From the NCBI GenBank assembly GCA_934567745.1, contig CAKTJM010000049.1:1-12097 (forward strand): a stretch of 12,097 nt of DNA. The letters run 5' to 3'. Below, piece after piece: positions 6,705 to 12,097 of this stretch. The stretch's first letter is position 1; each line of letters opens with the position of its first letter. The notes below the pieces were generated by a model that was given only the letters and a program-made list of their open reading frames with translations, searched no databases and had not been told where the DNA came from. Source of the stretch: an uncultured Eubacteriales bacterium (GTDB lineage: Bacteria > Bacillota > Clostridia > Oscillospirales > Oscillospiraceae). The translations under genes and the position numbers were made by a program.

Positions 6705-6715
6705 GTGTTTTCGTA

Positions 6716-7015
6716 TCATGCGTCGCGGTCCGGATCCCGGTCCGGAGCACGGGGGAACCAGCCCTTGCGGACCCGCTCCTCCTGCTCATACAGCTCGCGG
6801 ATGCTCCACAGGCACGAGAACCCGGTCACCCCGGCGATCGCCGACGGGATCGGCCCGGGCAGGGCCAGGGACACGCCCAGCAGCACCAGGCCCGCGGCCA
6901 GGAACGCCGGCCAGATCCTCTTCGTCCAGCGGTACTCCGCCCGGATCACGATCGGGTGGAACAGCCCGATGACCAGAAAGCTCACCGCGCCGATGACCAG
7001 TCCCTCCCAGCTCAT
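6716..7015 (-). CDS. DUF4491 family small membrane protein
   Basis: Predicted 99-residue integral membrane protein of the DUF4491 family; function unknown. Three hydrophobic segments are visible at about residues 4-19, 36-52 and 54-70. The family signatures are FHPIVIRAEY (19-28) and GFSCLWSIRELYEQEERV (65-82), followed by KGWFP and a charged Asp/Arg tail. Length matches the family. The ATG at 7015 lies 4 bp after the stop of the upstream flavin-protein gene. No clear Shine-Dalgarno precedes it, so translation is probably coupled to that gene. The transcript ends in the shared hairpin at 6671-6704. Confidence 0.87.
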   Translation of the reverse strand: MSWEGLVIGAVSFLVIGLFHPIVIRAEYRWTKRIWPAFLAAGLVLLGVSLALPGPIPSAIAGVTGFSCLWSIRELYEQEERVRKGWFPRAPDRDPDRDA

Positions 7016-7019
7016 GCGC

Positions 7020-7499
7020 TCAGGCGTGGAGCTTGGCGCTGAGCTCGTCCACGGTCAGGCAGAACATCGCCGTCTTGGCCATCATCGCCTCCGGCAGCTC
7101 CCAGTCGGTCTTGCCGGAATAGTGGCCCATGAGCGCCTGCATCGCGCGGACCTTCTCGGCGGGATCGGTCAGTTCGGTCACGCGGCCGGTGCCGATGACG
7201 CTGCCGAAGTGATAGGTGTAGCCGCAGGCCTTCTCCGCCGGGGCCAGCTTGCCGCGGCAGTCCAGCTCGAAGCCCGCCTGGCCCAGCTTGCGCATCAGAT
7301 CGACCTTCCGCCCCTCCTGGGCGCTGTGGATGTAGAACCTCTGCACGCCGCCCTCGCGCACGTAGCCGAAGTTCACCGGGACGATGTAGGGACAGGGGCC
7401 GTCGGCGAAGGCCAGGCGGATGCACTCGGCGTCGCGGATGATGGCGTCGATCTCCTCGGGCGCGGTGACCTCGCGCTCCTTCTTTCTCATCTGCATCAT
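7020..7499 (-). CDS. Pyridoxamine 5'-phosphate oxidase-like (NimA-type) flavin-binding protein
   Basis: Predicted 159-residue cytoplasmic protein of the PNPOx-like split-barrel fold, resembling the flavin-nucleotide-binding/NimA group. Such proteins bind FMN or related cofactors and some reduce nitroaromatics. Seen are an N-terminal helix with AIIRDAECIRLAF (19-31), PYIVPVNFGYV (37-47), FYIHSAQEGRKVDLM (55-69) and a YHFGSVIGTGRVTEL strand (95-109), all in family order. Start at 7499 rather than a later Met because AAGGAGG (7513-7507) lies 7 nt upstream; MMQM gives two alternative in-frame Met codons. A perfect 14-bp palindrome sits just upstream of the Shine-Dalgarno. Substrate and physiological role are not evident. 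It is tightly followed by the DUF4491 gene. Confidence 0.85.
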   Translation of the reverse strand: MMQMRKKEREVTAPEEIDAIIRDAECIRLAFADGPCPYIVPVNFGYVREGGVQRFYIHSAQEGRKVDLMRKLGQAGFELDCRGKLAPAEKACGYTYHFGSVIGTGRVTELTDPAEKVRAMQALMGHYSGKTDWELPEAMMAKTAMFCLTVDELSAKLHA

Positions 7500-7515
7500 A
7501 GTAGATCCTCCTTCT

Positions 7516-7529
7516 GCTTCGATCGAAGC
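7516..7529. promoter_or_regulatory. Perfect 14-bp palindrome upstream of the flavin-protein gene
   Basis: GCTTCGATCGAAGC is a perfect inverted repeat, 16 bp upstream of the ATG and next to the Shine-Dalgarno on the minus strand. It could be an operator for a dimeric repressor or a short mRNA hairpin (5-bp stem, GATC loop). A second inverted repeat, CATCTC/GAGATG around a 5-nt spacer, lies about 10 bp further upstream (7541-7557). I could not find a convincing -35/-10 pair in this 83-bp gap. Confidence 0.35.
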
Positions 7530-7582
7530 GTCTATTTTTTCATCTCCTCTTGAGATGGGGGGTCACACATGGGGCACGCCGC

Positions 7583-8287
7583 TCACAGGCCGGTCTTCTT
7601 CCCGGTCCGGGCGGCCATCTTCCGCCGCAGGTAGTCCAGCTCCCGCTGGATGGCCGGGTCGTTGCCCCAGGTCTCCTGGACGGCGTCCAGCTCTCCCTCG
7701 GCGAGGTACAGCTCCTCTTCGCTGAGCATCGCGAAGCATTTCAGCACCGCCATCAGGCCGCCGTGCTGCGGATCGGTCTTGAGCGGTTCGAGCGCCGCCG
7801 CCTGCCCGTTCAGGATCGCGCAGCCGCGCTTGCGGCGGTCCAGGTGGAACTGCGTCAGGGCCAGGTCCGCCCAATAGATCCCGCGCTGGGCGGGGGCGAG
7901 CTTGTCGGGGTCGGCCTTCTCCAGATAGTCGGCCCCCACGCGGTAGGCGCCCTTGGCGCAGTACGCCGCGCCGAGGTTCACGAGCCGGATCTGCTGGAGC
8001 GTCTCGGACTTCACGCCGCCGAGCGTGCGCTCCGTCTCCTCGATGTACCGGTCCGGGTCCGTGTACAGCAGCGGGGCCAGGGCCTCGACCTTCTTCCCGA
8101 TCGACCGGTACCACAGCAGGCTCGGCACGACGCCGTCCACCACACACATCACCACGATGAGGACCACCGAGGCGGCCTTGAAGTGCGGCAGGCCCGCGAT
8201 CTTCCAGATCACCGCGAGCACGACGGCCACGCCCAGGCAGCAGAGGCGGAACAGCATGTCGAACGATCTCCGTTCATCCCTTGTCAT
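7583..8287 (-). CDS. Two-TM membrane protein with helical, TPR-like cytoplasmic domain (unknown function)
   Basis: Predicted 234-residue protein I cannot assign to a named family. Two hydrophobic segments lie near the N-terminus (about 12-33 and 38-58). The remainder is an alpha-helical soluble region rich in Ala, Leu and Glu, with TPR-like spacing, for example LVNLGAAYCAKGAYRVGADYL and GIYWADLALTQFHLDRRKRG. It ends in a basic tail (RRKMAARTGKK). Such a layout suggests a membrane-tethered protein-interaction scaffold; this is inference. Start at 8287: AGGAGGG (8300-8294) is 6 nt upstream. The reading frame is open further upstream, but only as a shadow of the DUF975 gene. It lies 53 bp after the DUF975 gene and probably shares its transcript. 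Confidence 0.72.
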   Translation of the reverse strand: MTRDERRSFDMLFRLCCLGVAVVLAVIWKIAGLPHFKAASVVLIVVMCVVDGVVPSLLWYRSIGKKVEALAPLLYTDPDRYIEETERTLGGVKSETLQQIRLVNLGAAYCAKGAYRVGADYLEKADPDKLAPAQRGIYWADLALTQFHLDRRKRGCAILNGQAAALEPLKTDPQHGGLMAVLKCFAMLSEEELYLAEGELDAVQETWGNDPAIQRELDYLRRKMAARTGKKTGL

Positions 8288-8340
8288 AACGATCCCTCCT
8301 GTCAAAGCACGTTTGGCGGATGTTCTCGGGGGACGCGCTA

Positions 8341-9273
8341 TCACGGCGCGTCGATGGCGGGCGGCTCGGTGTCGTCGCGGCCGTCGGCGCGGCGCTTGCG
8401 GTCCTTCGCGGCCTCCTGGAGGAAGACCATGCTGCCCAGGGACGTATACGGCAGGACGAACAGGTCCAGCACGCCGTAGGTCATCTGGGAGAGGAAGAAC
8501 CAGAGGAAATAGCTCAGGCGGAAGCCGAAGAACCGGCCCCGGTAGCCCTTGACGCTGGCCAGGCCGCGGCGGAAGGTCTCGCCGAGGCGGTATCCCGGGT
8601 GCGCGGCCAGGGCGTAGCGCACGGGCAGGATCGCGCAGTGCAGCCAGAAGGCGAACAGCGCCGCCGCCACCGCCAGCACCGTGGCGGCGAGCTGGAGCAT
8701 CGAGCTGGCGTTCGTATAGCTCGCCATGTCCGGCGTGGTCTTGTAGAACAGGTAGAACAGATAGATCGACGGGAGGGATGCCACGACGCCGACGGCCCGC
8801 ACGACCACACGCAGCAGGAATTCGACCACGAGGACCTTGCCGAAGTGGTCCGGCTGGAACCAGCGGAAGACGTCCTTCACGTTCGGCTGGCCGCCGCGCA
8901 GCACGCCCCAATACCCCGCCATCGCGCCCACGCGGAACGGGGCGAGAAGGGCGAAGAAGAGGAGGTTGAGCACGACGAAGAGCAGGATCTGATGATAGGT
9001 CAGCGGGATCGCGATGACCATCTGCGTCAGGTCCATGCGGAAGATCAGGCTCAGCCCGTTGTCCGTGAAGTAGACGCCGGAGGCCGTCTGGCCGTACTCG
9101 GCCAGACTGGCGATGTAATAGCCGATCGTCCCGTCCGCGAGGTATTTCAGCCCGTACATGGCCATCTGTAAGCCCACGACCAGCAGGCTCAGGCGCATGC
9201 ACACGGGGTGGAAGAGGACGGACTTGGCCCGGCGCTTCATCTCACGGCGGGTGGGGAAAGTGTTCATCATCAT
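8341..9273 (-). CDS. DUF975-like polytopic membrane protein
   Basis: Predicted 310-residue integral membrane protein resembling the DUF975 family, of unknown function. It begins with a basic amphipathic stretch (MKRRAKSVLF, about 12-21) and has about five to six hydrophobic segments (about 27-45, 92-112, 146-166, 187-215, 250-280). The C-terminal half carries the DUF975-like pattern: PVRYALAAHPGYRLGETFRR, then VKGYRGRFFGFRLSYFLWFF, then LPYTSLGSMVFLQE. It ends in a charged tail. Three ATG codons in a row begin at 9273. The GAAAGGA (9286-9280) lies 6 nt before the first, and overlaps the VanW-protein stop codon. An alternative ATG at 9288 would overlap that stop as ATGA and add five residues. 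The family call is by eye. Confidence 0.75.
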   Translation of the reverse strand: MMMNTFPTRREMKRRAKSVLFHPVCMRLSLLVVGLQMAMYGLKYLADGTIGYYIASLAEYGQTASGVYFTDNGLSLIFRMDLTQMVIAIPLTYHQILLFVVLNLLFFALLAPFRVGAMAGYWGVLRGGQPNVKDVFRWFQPDHFGKVLVVEFLLRVVVRAVGVVASLPSIYLFYLFYKTTPDMASYTNASSMLQLAATVLAVAAALFAFWLHCAILPVRYALAAHPGYRLGETFRRGLASVKGYRGRFFGFRLSYFLWFFLSQMTYGVLDLFVLPYTSLGSMVFLQEAAKDRKRRADGRDDTEPPAIDAP

Positions 9274-9284
9274 AGGGGGTCCTT

Positions 9285-10967
9285 TCATGCGCCCTCGGTG
9301 GGCTGCTCCGCCGGAGCGGTCGGCTCGGTCGGCTCGGTCGGTCCGGTCGGCGTCGGCGCGGTGTAGCCTGGGATGCCGTAGCGGTAGGCGTCCGCAGGGC
9401 TGACGAGGACGACCTTGTCCCGGCTCTTATAGGTGTTGTTGCTCTCGAGCTTGGTGCTGACGAGCTTCCCGCCCTCGTAGACGTTGCGGTAGACCTTGAC
9501 GGTGTACCCGGTATAGGGGGTCACGCTCACGCGGGTGGATCCGGCGGGCAGGGAGGCGTCCACCTGGTAGACGGTCTTGTAGGCGGTGGTGCCGGTGATC
9601 TCGTTCGTCATCTCGACCTTGATGTCGTCGGTCTTCGTCCCGAGGATGTTGACGGTGAGGGTCCGGCCGGAGACGGACCCGACGATCTTGATGGGGAAGG
9701 GCGTGTCGTTGCGGAAGCGGAAGTCCTTCGCGCCGTAATAGACGGTCGCGTCCATGCCGTCGGGGACGTATTTCGTGATATAGCCGTGGTTGTAGCGCTC
9801 GACGATCTCCAAATTGGCGCGCAGGGCGGCCAGATAGATCGTGGACGACCCCTGGCAGATGCCGCCGCCGGTCTCCTGCACGGTCTGGCCGGAGACATAG
9901 GCGGGCGCATCGAGGAAGCCCCGCTCCTTCGTCCGCCGCCCGACGACGCCGTTGTAGGAGAACTCCTCCCCCGGCATGAGGACGGTCCCGTTGAAGAACT
10001 GGGCGGCGAGGGAGATGTTTTGCACGCGGTTGGCGGTGCCGGAGATGTTCGTCGTGCAGGTGCCGAGGGTGTCCTGATAGAGGTAGGCCGCGAGGTCGGC
10101 CACGGTGGTCTGCGGCTGGGTGAGGATCAGCGCCTGGGACCCGGTCGCGCCCCAGTCCAGCCCGTCGTAGAGGGCCTGGGCGGCGTCGGCGTCGAAGGAG
10201 ACGCCGACCTGGTCGGGGGTGAACTCCCTGGCCGCCTTATCGAAGACGGCGTCCTGGGCGGGCTGCTCCACCTCGGCGAGGATCGCGCGCAGGTCGAGTG
10301 CGTCGGGCAACGCCTGCTCCAGCTGGACGGTGAACTGCGGCGCGGCCCCGGCGAGGTCCACGACCTCCCCACGGCCCATGCGGTCGAAGATGTCGGTCTT
10401 GAGGGCGGCGCGGTCGAGCAGGTCGCCGGGCTGGCCCTTCGTCAGGACCAGGTCCGTGTCGGTGACCTCCCAGCTGCTCTGGACGGCCTGCTGTCCGACG
10501 GCGGCGTCCATCTCGTCGAGGATCCCCTCCAGCGCCGTACCCTCGGCATAGGCGGGCAGGACCCCGTCCCCGGCGATCAGGCAGCGCAGCCAGATCCCCC
10601 CGCGGGCGGGGAAGGGCGCGCCGTTGCCCACGCCCCAGGCGCGGGCGGCGGATGCGGCGCAGTCGGTCTCGACGTCGGCCAGGGAGACCTGGACGGGGAT
10701 TGTCTCGCCCCGCTCGTTCTCCAGGGCGAAGGCCACGCCGCGCCCGGCCCGGTCGGTCTGCGCGTCGGCTGCGGCCCGGATGGCGGCCTCGGCCTCCTCA
10801 CAGGTCATGCCGCCGAGGTCCACGCCCAGGACGCTGACCTTCGGGAACACGGTCCCGGCCGATCCGGCCACCGCGCACAGCGCGCCATATCCGCAGACGA
10901 GCACCGCGGCGACCGCGATCGCCACGATCAGTCGGCGGCGCCGACGGCGTACAGCTCTTTCCTTCAT
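9285..10967 (-). CDS. VanW family cell-surface protein
   Basis: Predicted 560-residue protein with one N-terminal membrane anchor (about 13-35) after a run of Arg residues; the bulk is outside the cell. Residues about 40-300 look like the repeated peptidoglycan-binding-like domains usual before VanW domains. The VanW domain proper is about 305-435 and carries PGEEFSYN (332-339), GGGICQGSST (367-376, conserved Cys371) and ERYNH (390-394). A G5-like beta segment (about 440-525) follows. A Pro/Thr/Glu-rich tail with PTEPTEPT ends the protein. The biochemical role of VanW is unknown; it is linked by name to vancomycin-resistance clusters, but no vanHAX-type genes are present, so resistance should not be inferred. 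The Shine-Dalgarno is modest (GAGGG, 8-9 nt away). First gene of the minus-strand block. Confidence 0.9.
   Translation of the reverse strand: MKERAVRRRRRRLIVAIAVAAVLVCGYGALCAVAGSAGTVFPKVSVLGVDLGGMTCEEAEAAIRAAADAQTDRAGRGVAFALENERGETIPVQVSLADVETDCAASAARAWGVGNGAPFPARGGIWLRCLIAGDGVLPAYAEGTALEGILDEMDAAVGQQAVQSSWEVTDTDLVLTKGQPGDLLDRAALKTDIFDRMGRGEVVDLAGAAPQFTVQLEQALPDALDLRAILAEVEQPAQDAVFDKAAREFTPDQVGVSFDADAAQALYDGLDWGATGSQALILTQPQTTVADLAAYLYQDTLGTCTTNISGTANRVQNISLAAQFFNGTVLMPGEEFSYNGVVGRRTKERGFLDAPAYVSGQTVQETGGGICQGSSTIYLAALRANLEIVERYNHGYITKYVPDGMDATVYYGAKDFRFRNDTPFPIKIVGSVSGRTLTVNILGTKTDDIKVEMTNEITGTTAYKTVYQVDASLPAGSTRVSVTPYTGYTVKVYRNVYEGGKLVSTKLESNNTYKSRDKVVLVSPADAYRYGIPGYTAPTPTGPTEPTEPTAPAEQPTEGA
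9313..9348 (-). repeat. Four tandem 9-bp units encoding the Pro/Thr/Glu tail of the VanW protein
   Basis: Four consecutive 9-mers read on the plus strand are GGAGCGGTC, GGCTCGGTC, GGCTCGGTC and GGTCCGGTC; the middle two are identical. On the coding (minus) strand they give triplets of the type Thr-Glu/Gly/Ala-Pro. In-frame slippage could change the tail length. This is coding low-complexity DNA and not a CRISPR or regulatory repeat. Confidence 0.75.
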
Positions 10968-11038
10968 CGACCGGACCCTCTCTTTCTCATGCAGGCGAAA
11001 AAAGGCACCGTTCGACAGCGCCCCTATCTGTATCTCAT

Positions 11039-11067
11039 ATTATATGGAATGTTCGGGGAAAAATCAA
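11039..11067 (-). promoter_or_regulatory. Sigma-A type promoter for the VanW-led gene block
   Basis: On the minus strand TTGATT (11067-11062) and a perfect TATAAT (11044-11039) are spaced by exactly 17 bp. A start near 11032 would give a leader of about 65 nt before the VanW start. It lies back to back with the EFR1-gene promoter in an AT-rich intergenic patch. I find no equally good promoter before the downstream minus-strand genes. Confidence 0.75.
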
Positions 11068-11091
11068 CCGTCTTTCCTTTTCGCGCCGCTC

Positions 11092-11119
11092 TTTACTTTT
11101 CGCCCGGATCCGCTATAAT
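11092..11119 (+). promoter_or_regulatory. Sigma-A type promoter for the EFR1 ferredoxin gene
   Basis: TTTACT (11092-11097) and a perfect TATAAT (11114-11119) are 16 bp apart, 37 bp upstream of the start codon. The -10 is strong and the -35 matches consensus at four of six positions. Divergent from, and not overlapping, the VanW-block promoter. Confidence 0.65.
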
Positions 11120-11156
11120 GGAGACGACAACTCACATCGAGAAAGGGGCCTTGTCT

Positions 11157-11984
11157 ATGACACCGACCACCGTCTGGGCGGCCTGGTTCAGCGCCACCGA
11201 CACCACGAAGCAGGTCGTCACCACCATCGCGCAGCGGCTCGCCGACCGGCTCGGCGTGCCCGTGCAGACGCATGACTTCACCCTCCCGCAGGTCCGCAAG
11301 GCCGGACCGAAGACCTTCGGCCCGGGCGACCTCGTCGTCTTCGGGACCCCCGTCTACGCCGGACGGGTGCCGAACCTCCTCATCAAGTACGTCGCCTCCG
11401 TCCGGGGGACCGGGGCCGTCGCCGTGCCCGTCGTGTGCTACGGCAACCGCGCCTACGACGACGCGCTCATGGAGCTGACGCGCACCCTGGAGGCCGGGGG
11501 CCTGACCACCCTCGCGGCGGCGGCCTTCTCCTGTCAGCACGCCTTCTCCGACACGCAGAACGCCGGACGTCCCGACGTGAGCGACCTGACCATCGCGAAG
11601 GGCTTTGCCGACGCGGCCTGGCGGAAGCTCCGCGCCGCCGGGGACCTCGCCGCCCTCGCGCCCGTCGCCGTCCCAGGCAACGACCCCGTCGGGCCGTACT
11701 ACACCCCCCGCGACCGGCACGGCAACCCCATCGACATCCTGAAGGTCCGACCGAAGACGTCGGACGCCTGCCACAAGTGCGGCAAGTGCGCCAAGCTCTG
11801 TCCCCTCGGGTCGATCGACGCGGACGATCCGACCCAGGTGTCCAAGTGCATGAAGTGCAACCGCTGCGTGCGGCACTGTCCCCGGCACGCGAAGTACTTC
11901 GACGATCCCAACTACCTGTATCATAAGACCGAGCTGGAGGACCAGTTCTCCTGGCCGCGGAAGGGGCCGGAGCTGTATCTCTGA
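11157..11984 (+). CDS. EFR1-type flavodoxin/ferredoxin fusion protein
   Basis: Predicted 275-residue cytoplasmic electron carrier of the EFR1 type: an N-terminal flavodoxin-like domain (about 1-160) joined to a C-terminal bacterial ferredoxin domain (about 200-245). The flavodoxin part shows the phosphate-loop region WFSATDTTKQV (10-20), VVFGTPVYAGRVP (60-72) and a CYGNRAYDDALMEL segment (94-107). The ferredoxin part has two complete cluster motifs, CHKCGKCAKLCP (Cys205, 208, 211, 215) and CMKCNRCVRHCP (Cys231, 234, 237, 241), predicted to hold two [4Fe-4S] clusters. Start ATG at 11157 follows AAAGGGG by about 9 nt; upstream frame extension is only a shadow of the VanW gene. Residue 15 of the phosphate loop is Asp where Gly is usual. 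Partner enzymes are not apparent nearby. Confidence 0.9.
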   Translation: MTPTTVWAAWFSATDTTKQVVTTIAQRLADRLGVPVQTHDFTLPQVRKAGPKTFGPGDLVVFGTPVYAGRVPNLLIKYVASVRGTGAVAVPVVCYGNRAYDDALMELTRTLEAGGLTTLAAAAFSCQHAFSDTQNAGRPDVSDLTIAKGFADAAWRKLRAAGDLAALAPVAVPGNDPVGPYYTPRDRHGNPIDILKVRPKTSDACHKCGKCAKLCPLGSIDADDPTQVSKCMKCNRCVRHCPRHAKYFDDPNYLYHKTELEDQFSWPRKGPELYL

Positions 11985-11993
11985 ACAGACGAA

Positions 11994-12019
11994 ACGGCGG
12001 GAGCATTTGCTCCCGCCGT
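11994..12019 (+). terminator. Hairpin downstream of the EFR1 gene
   Basis: Perfect 11-bp stem (11994-12004 with 12009-12019) with a 4-nt ATTT loop, 9 bp after the EFR1 stop. It lacks a T-run on the plus strand, so on its own it is an RNA stabiliser or a partial terminator. It is followed 4 bp later by a second hairpin. Confidence 0.6.
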
Positions 12020-12023
12020 GAGG

Positions 12024-12056
12024 CTGTCGAAAAACCCCTGCGGGGTTTTCCGACAG
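12024..12056. terminator. Second hairpin, GGGGTTTT-type, downstream of the EFR1 gene
   Basis: Stem of 14 paired bases with one A-C mismatch (12024-12038 with 12042-12056) and a 3-nt TGC loop. Its inner arms are AAAACCCC and GGGGTTTT, with outer arms CTGTCG/CGACAG. The T-run is inside the stem, not after it. This symmetric form often acts as a terminator on either strand, or is a dispersed intergenic repeat. The remaining 41 bases to the right edge show no recognisable feature. Confidence 0.5.
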
Positions 12057-12097
12057 GGTGGATGCAGCCCGTTGCGCAAACGCACCGTCCGCCTGCG

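Noticed and set aside
8288..9202. Extension of the TPR-like protein frame to 539 residues
   Set aside because: The upstream part is an Arg/Pro-rich shadow of the DUF975 gene; a strong Shine-Dalgarno marks the start at 8287.
9313..9348. Short tandem repeats as a CRISPR or iteron array
   Set aside because: Nine-base in-frame units with no spacers, explained by the Pro/Thr/Glu tail of the VanW protein.
9285..10967. Vancomycin resistance determinant
   Set aside because: VanW domains are widespread in clostridia and no vanH, vanA/B ligase, vanX or VanRS-like genes are in the window.
9786..11156. Long plus-strand frame leading into the EFR1 gene
   Set aside because: Shadow of the VanW gene read from the opposite strand; promoter and Shine-Dalgarno place the EFR1 start at 11157.
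12057..12097. TTGCGCAA palindrome in the right-edge stretch
   Set aside because: Only 8 bp and common by chance in GC-rich DNA; too close to the edge to interpret.

Overview
This is a GC-rich window, roughly two thirds G+C by eye. It reads as ordinary, densely packed chromosome of an anaerobic, endospore-forming member of the Firmicutes, most likely a high-GC gut clostridium such as Oscillospiraceae. Four things suggest this: a clear SpoIIR, an EFR1-type flavodoxin/ferredoxin fusion, a ferredoxin-era gene set (HemW, ApgM, non-mevalonate IspE) and strong AGGAGG ribosome binding sites. The taxonomic placement is inference. I see no insertion sequence, phage gene, CRISPR array, tRNA or rRNA.

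Layout. Positions 1-588 (minus) hold the N-terminal 196 residues of an RluA-type pseudouridine synthase that runs off the left edge. A short divergent promoter region separates it from a plus-strand run: hemW (735-1919), apgM-type phosphoglycerate mutase (1952-3187), a 212-bp leader, a DUF1015 protein (3400-4674), ispE (4671-5552, overlapping DUF1015 by 4 bases), spoIIR (5609-6226) and a VOC/glyoxalase-like protein (6286-6642). A perfect 14-bp stem at 6671-6704 separates the VOC gene from the converging minus-strand genes and can terminate in both directions.

The minus-strand block, read from right to left, is: a VanW-family cell-surface protein (9285-10967), a DUF975 polytopic membrane protein (8341-9273), a two-TM protein with a helical, TPR-like tail (7583-8287), a pyridoxamine-phosphate-oxidase-like flavin protein (7020-7499) and a DUF4491 membrane protein (6716-7015). 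It starts at a good sigma-A promoter at 11039-11067. Back to back with that promoter is one for the plus-strand EFR1 ferredoxin gene (11157-11984), which is followed by two consecutive hairpins.

How the genes relate. Most are housekeeping: RNA modification, heme trafficking, glycolysis, isoprenoids and sporulation. No coherent new multi-gene system is evident. The points most worth a second look are the spoIIR leader, where a terminator hairpin swallows the ribosome binding site, and the striking codon bias of the DUF1015 gene beside its overlapping neighbour ispE. Next are the apgM/DUF1015 pairing and the co-directional membrane cluster VanW-DUF975-TPR-like protein.
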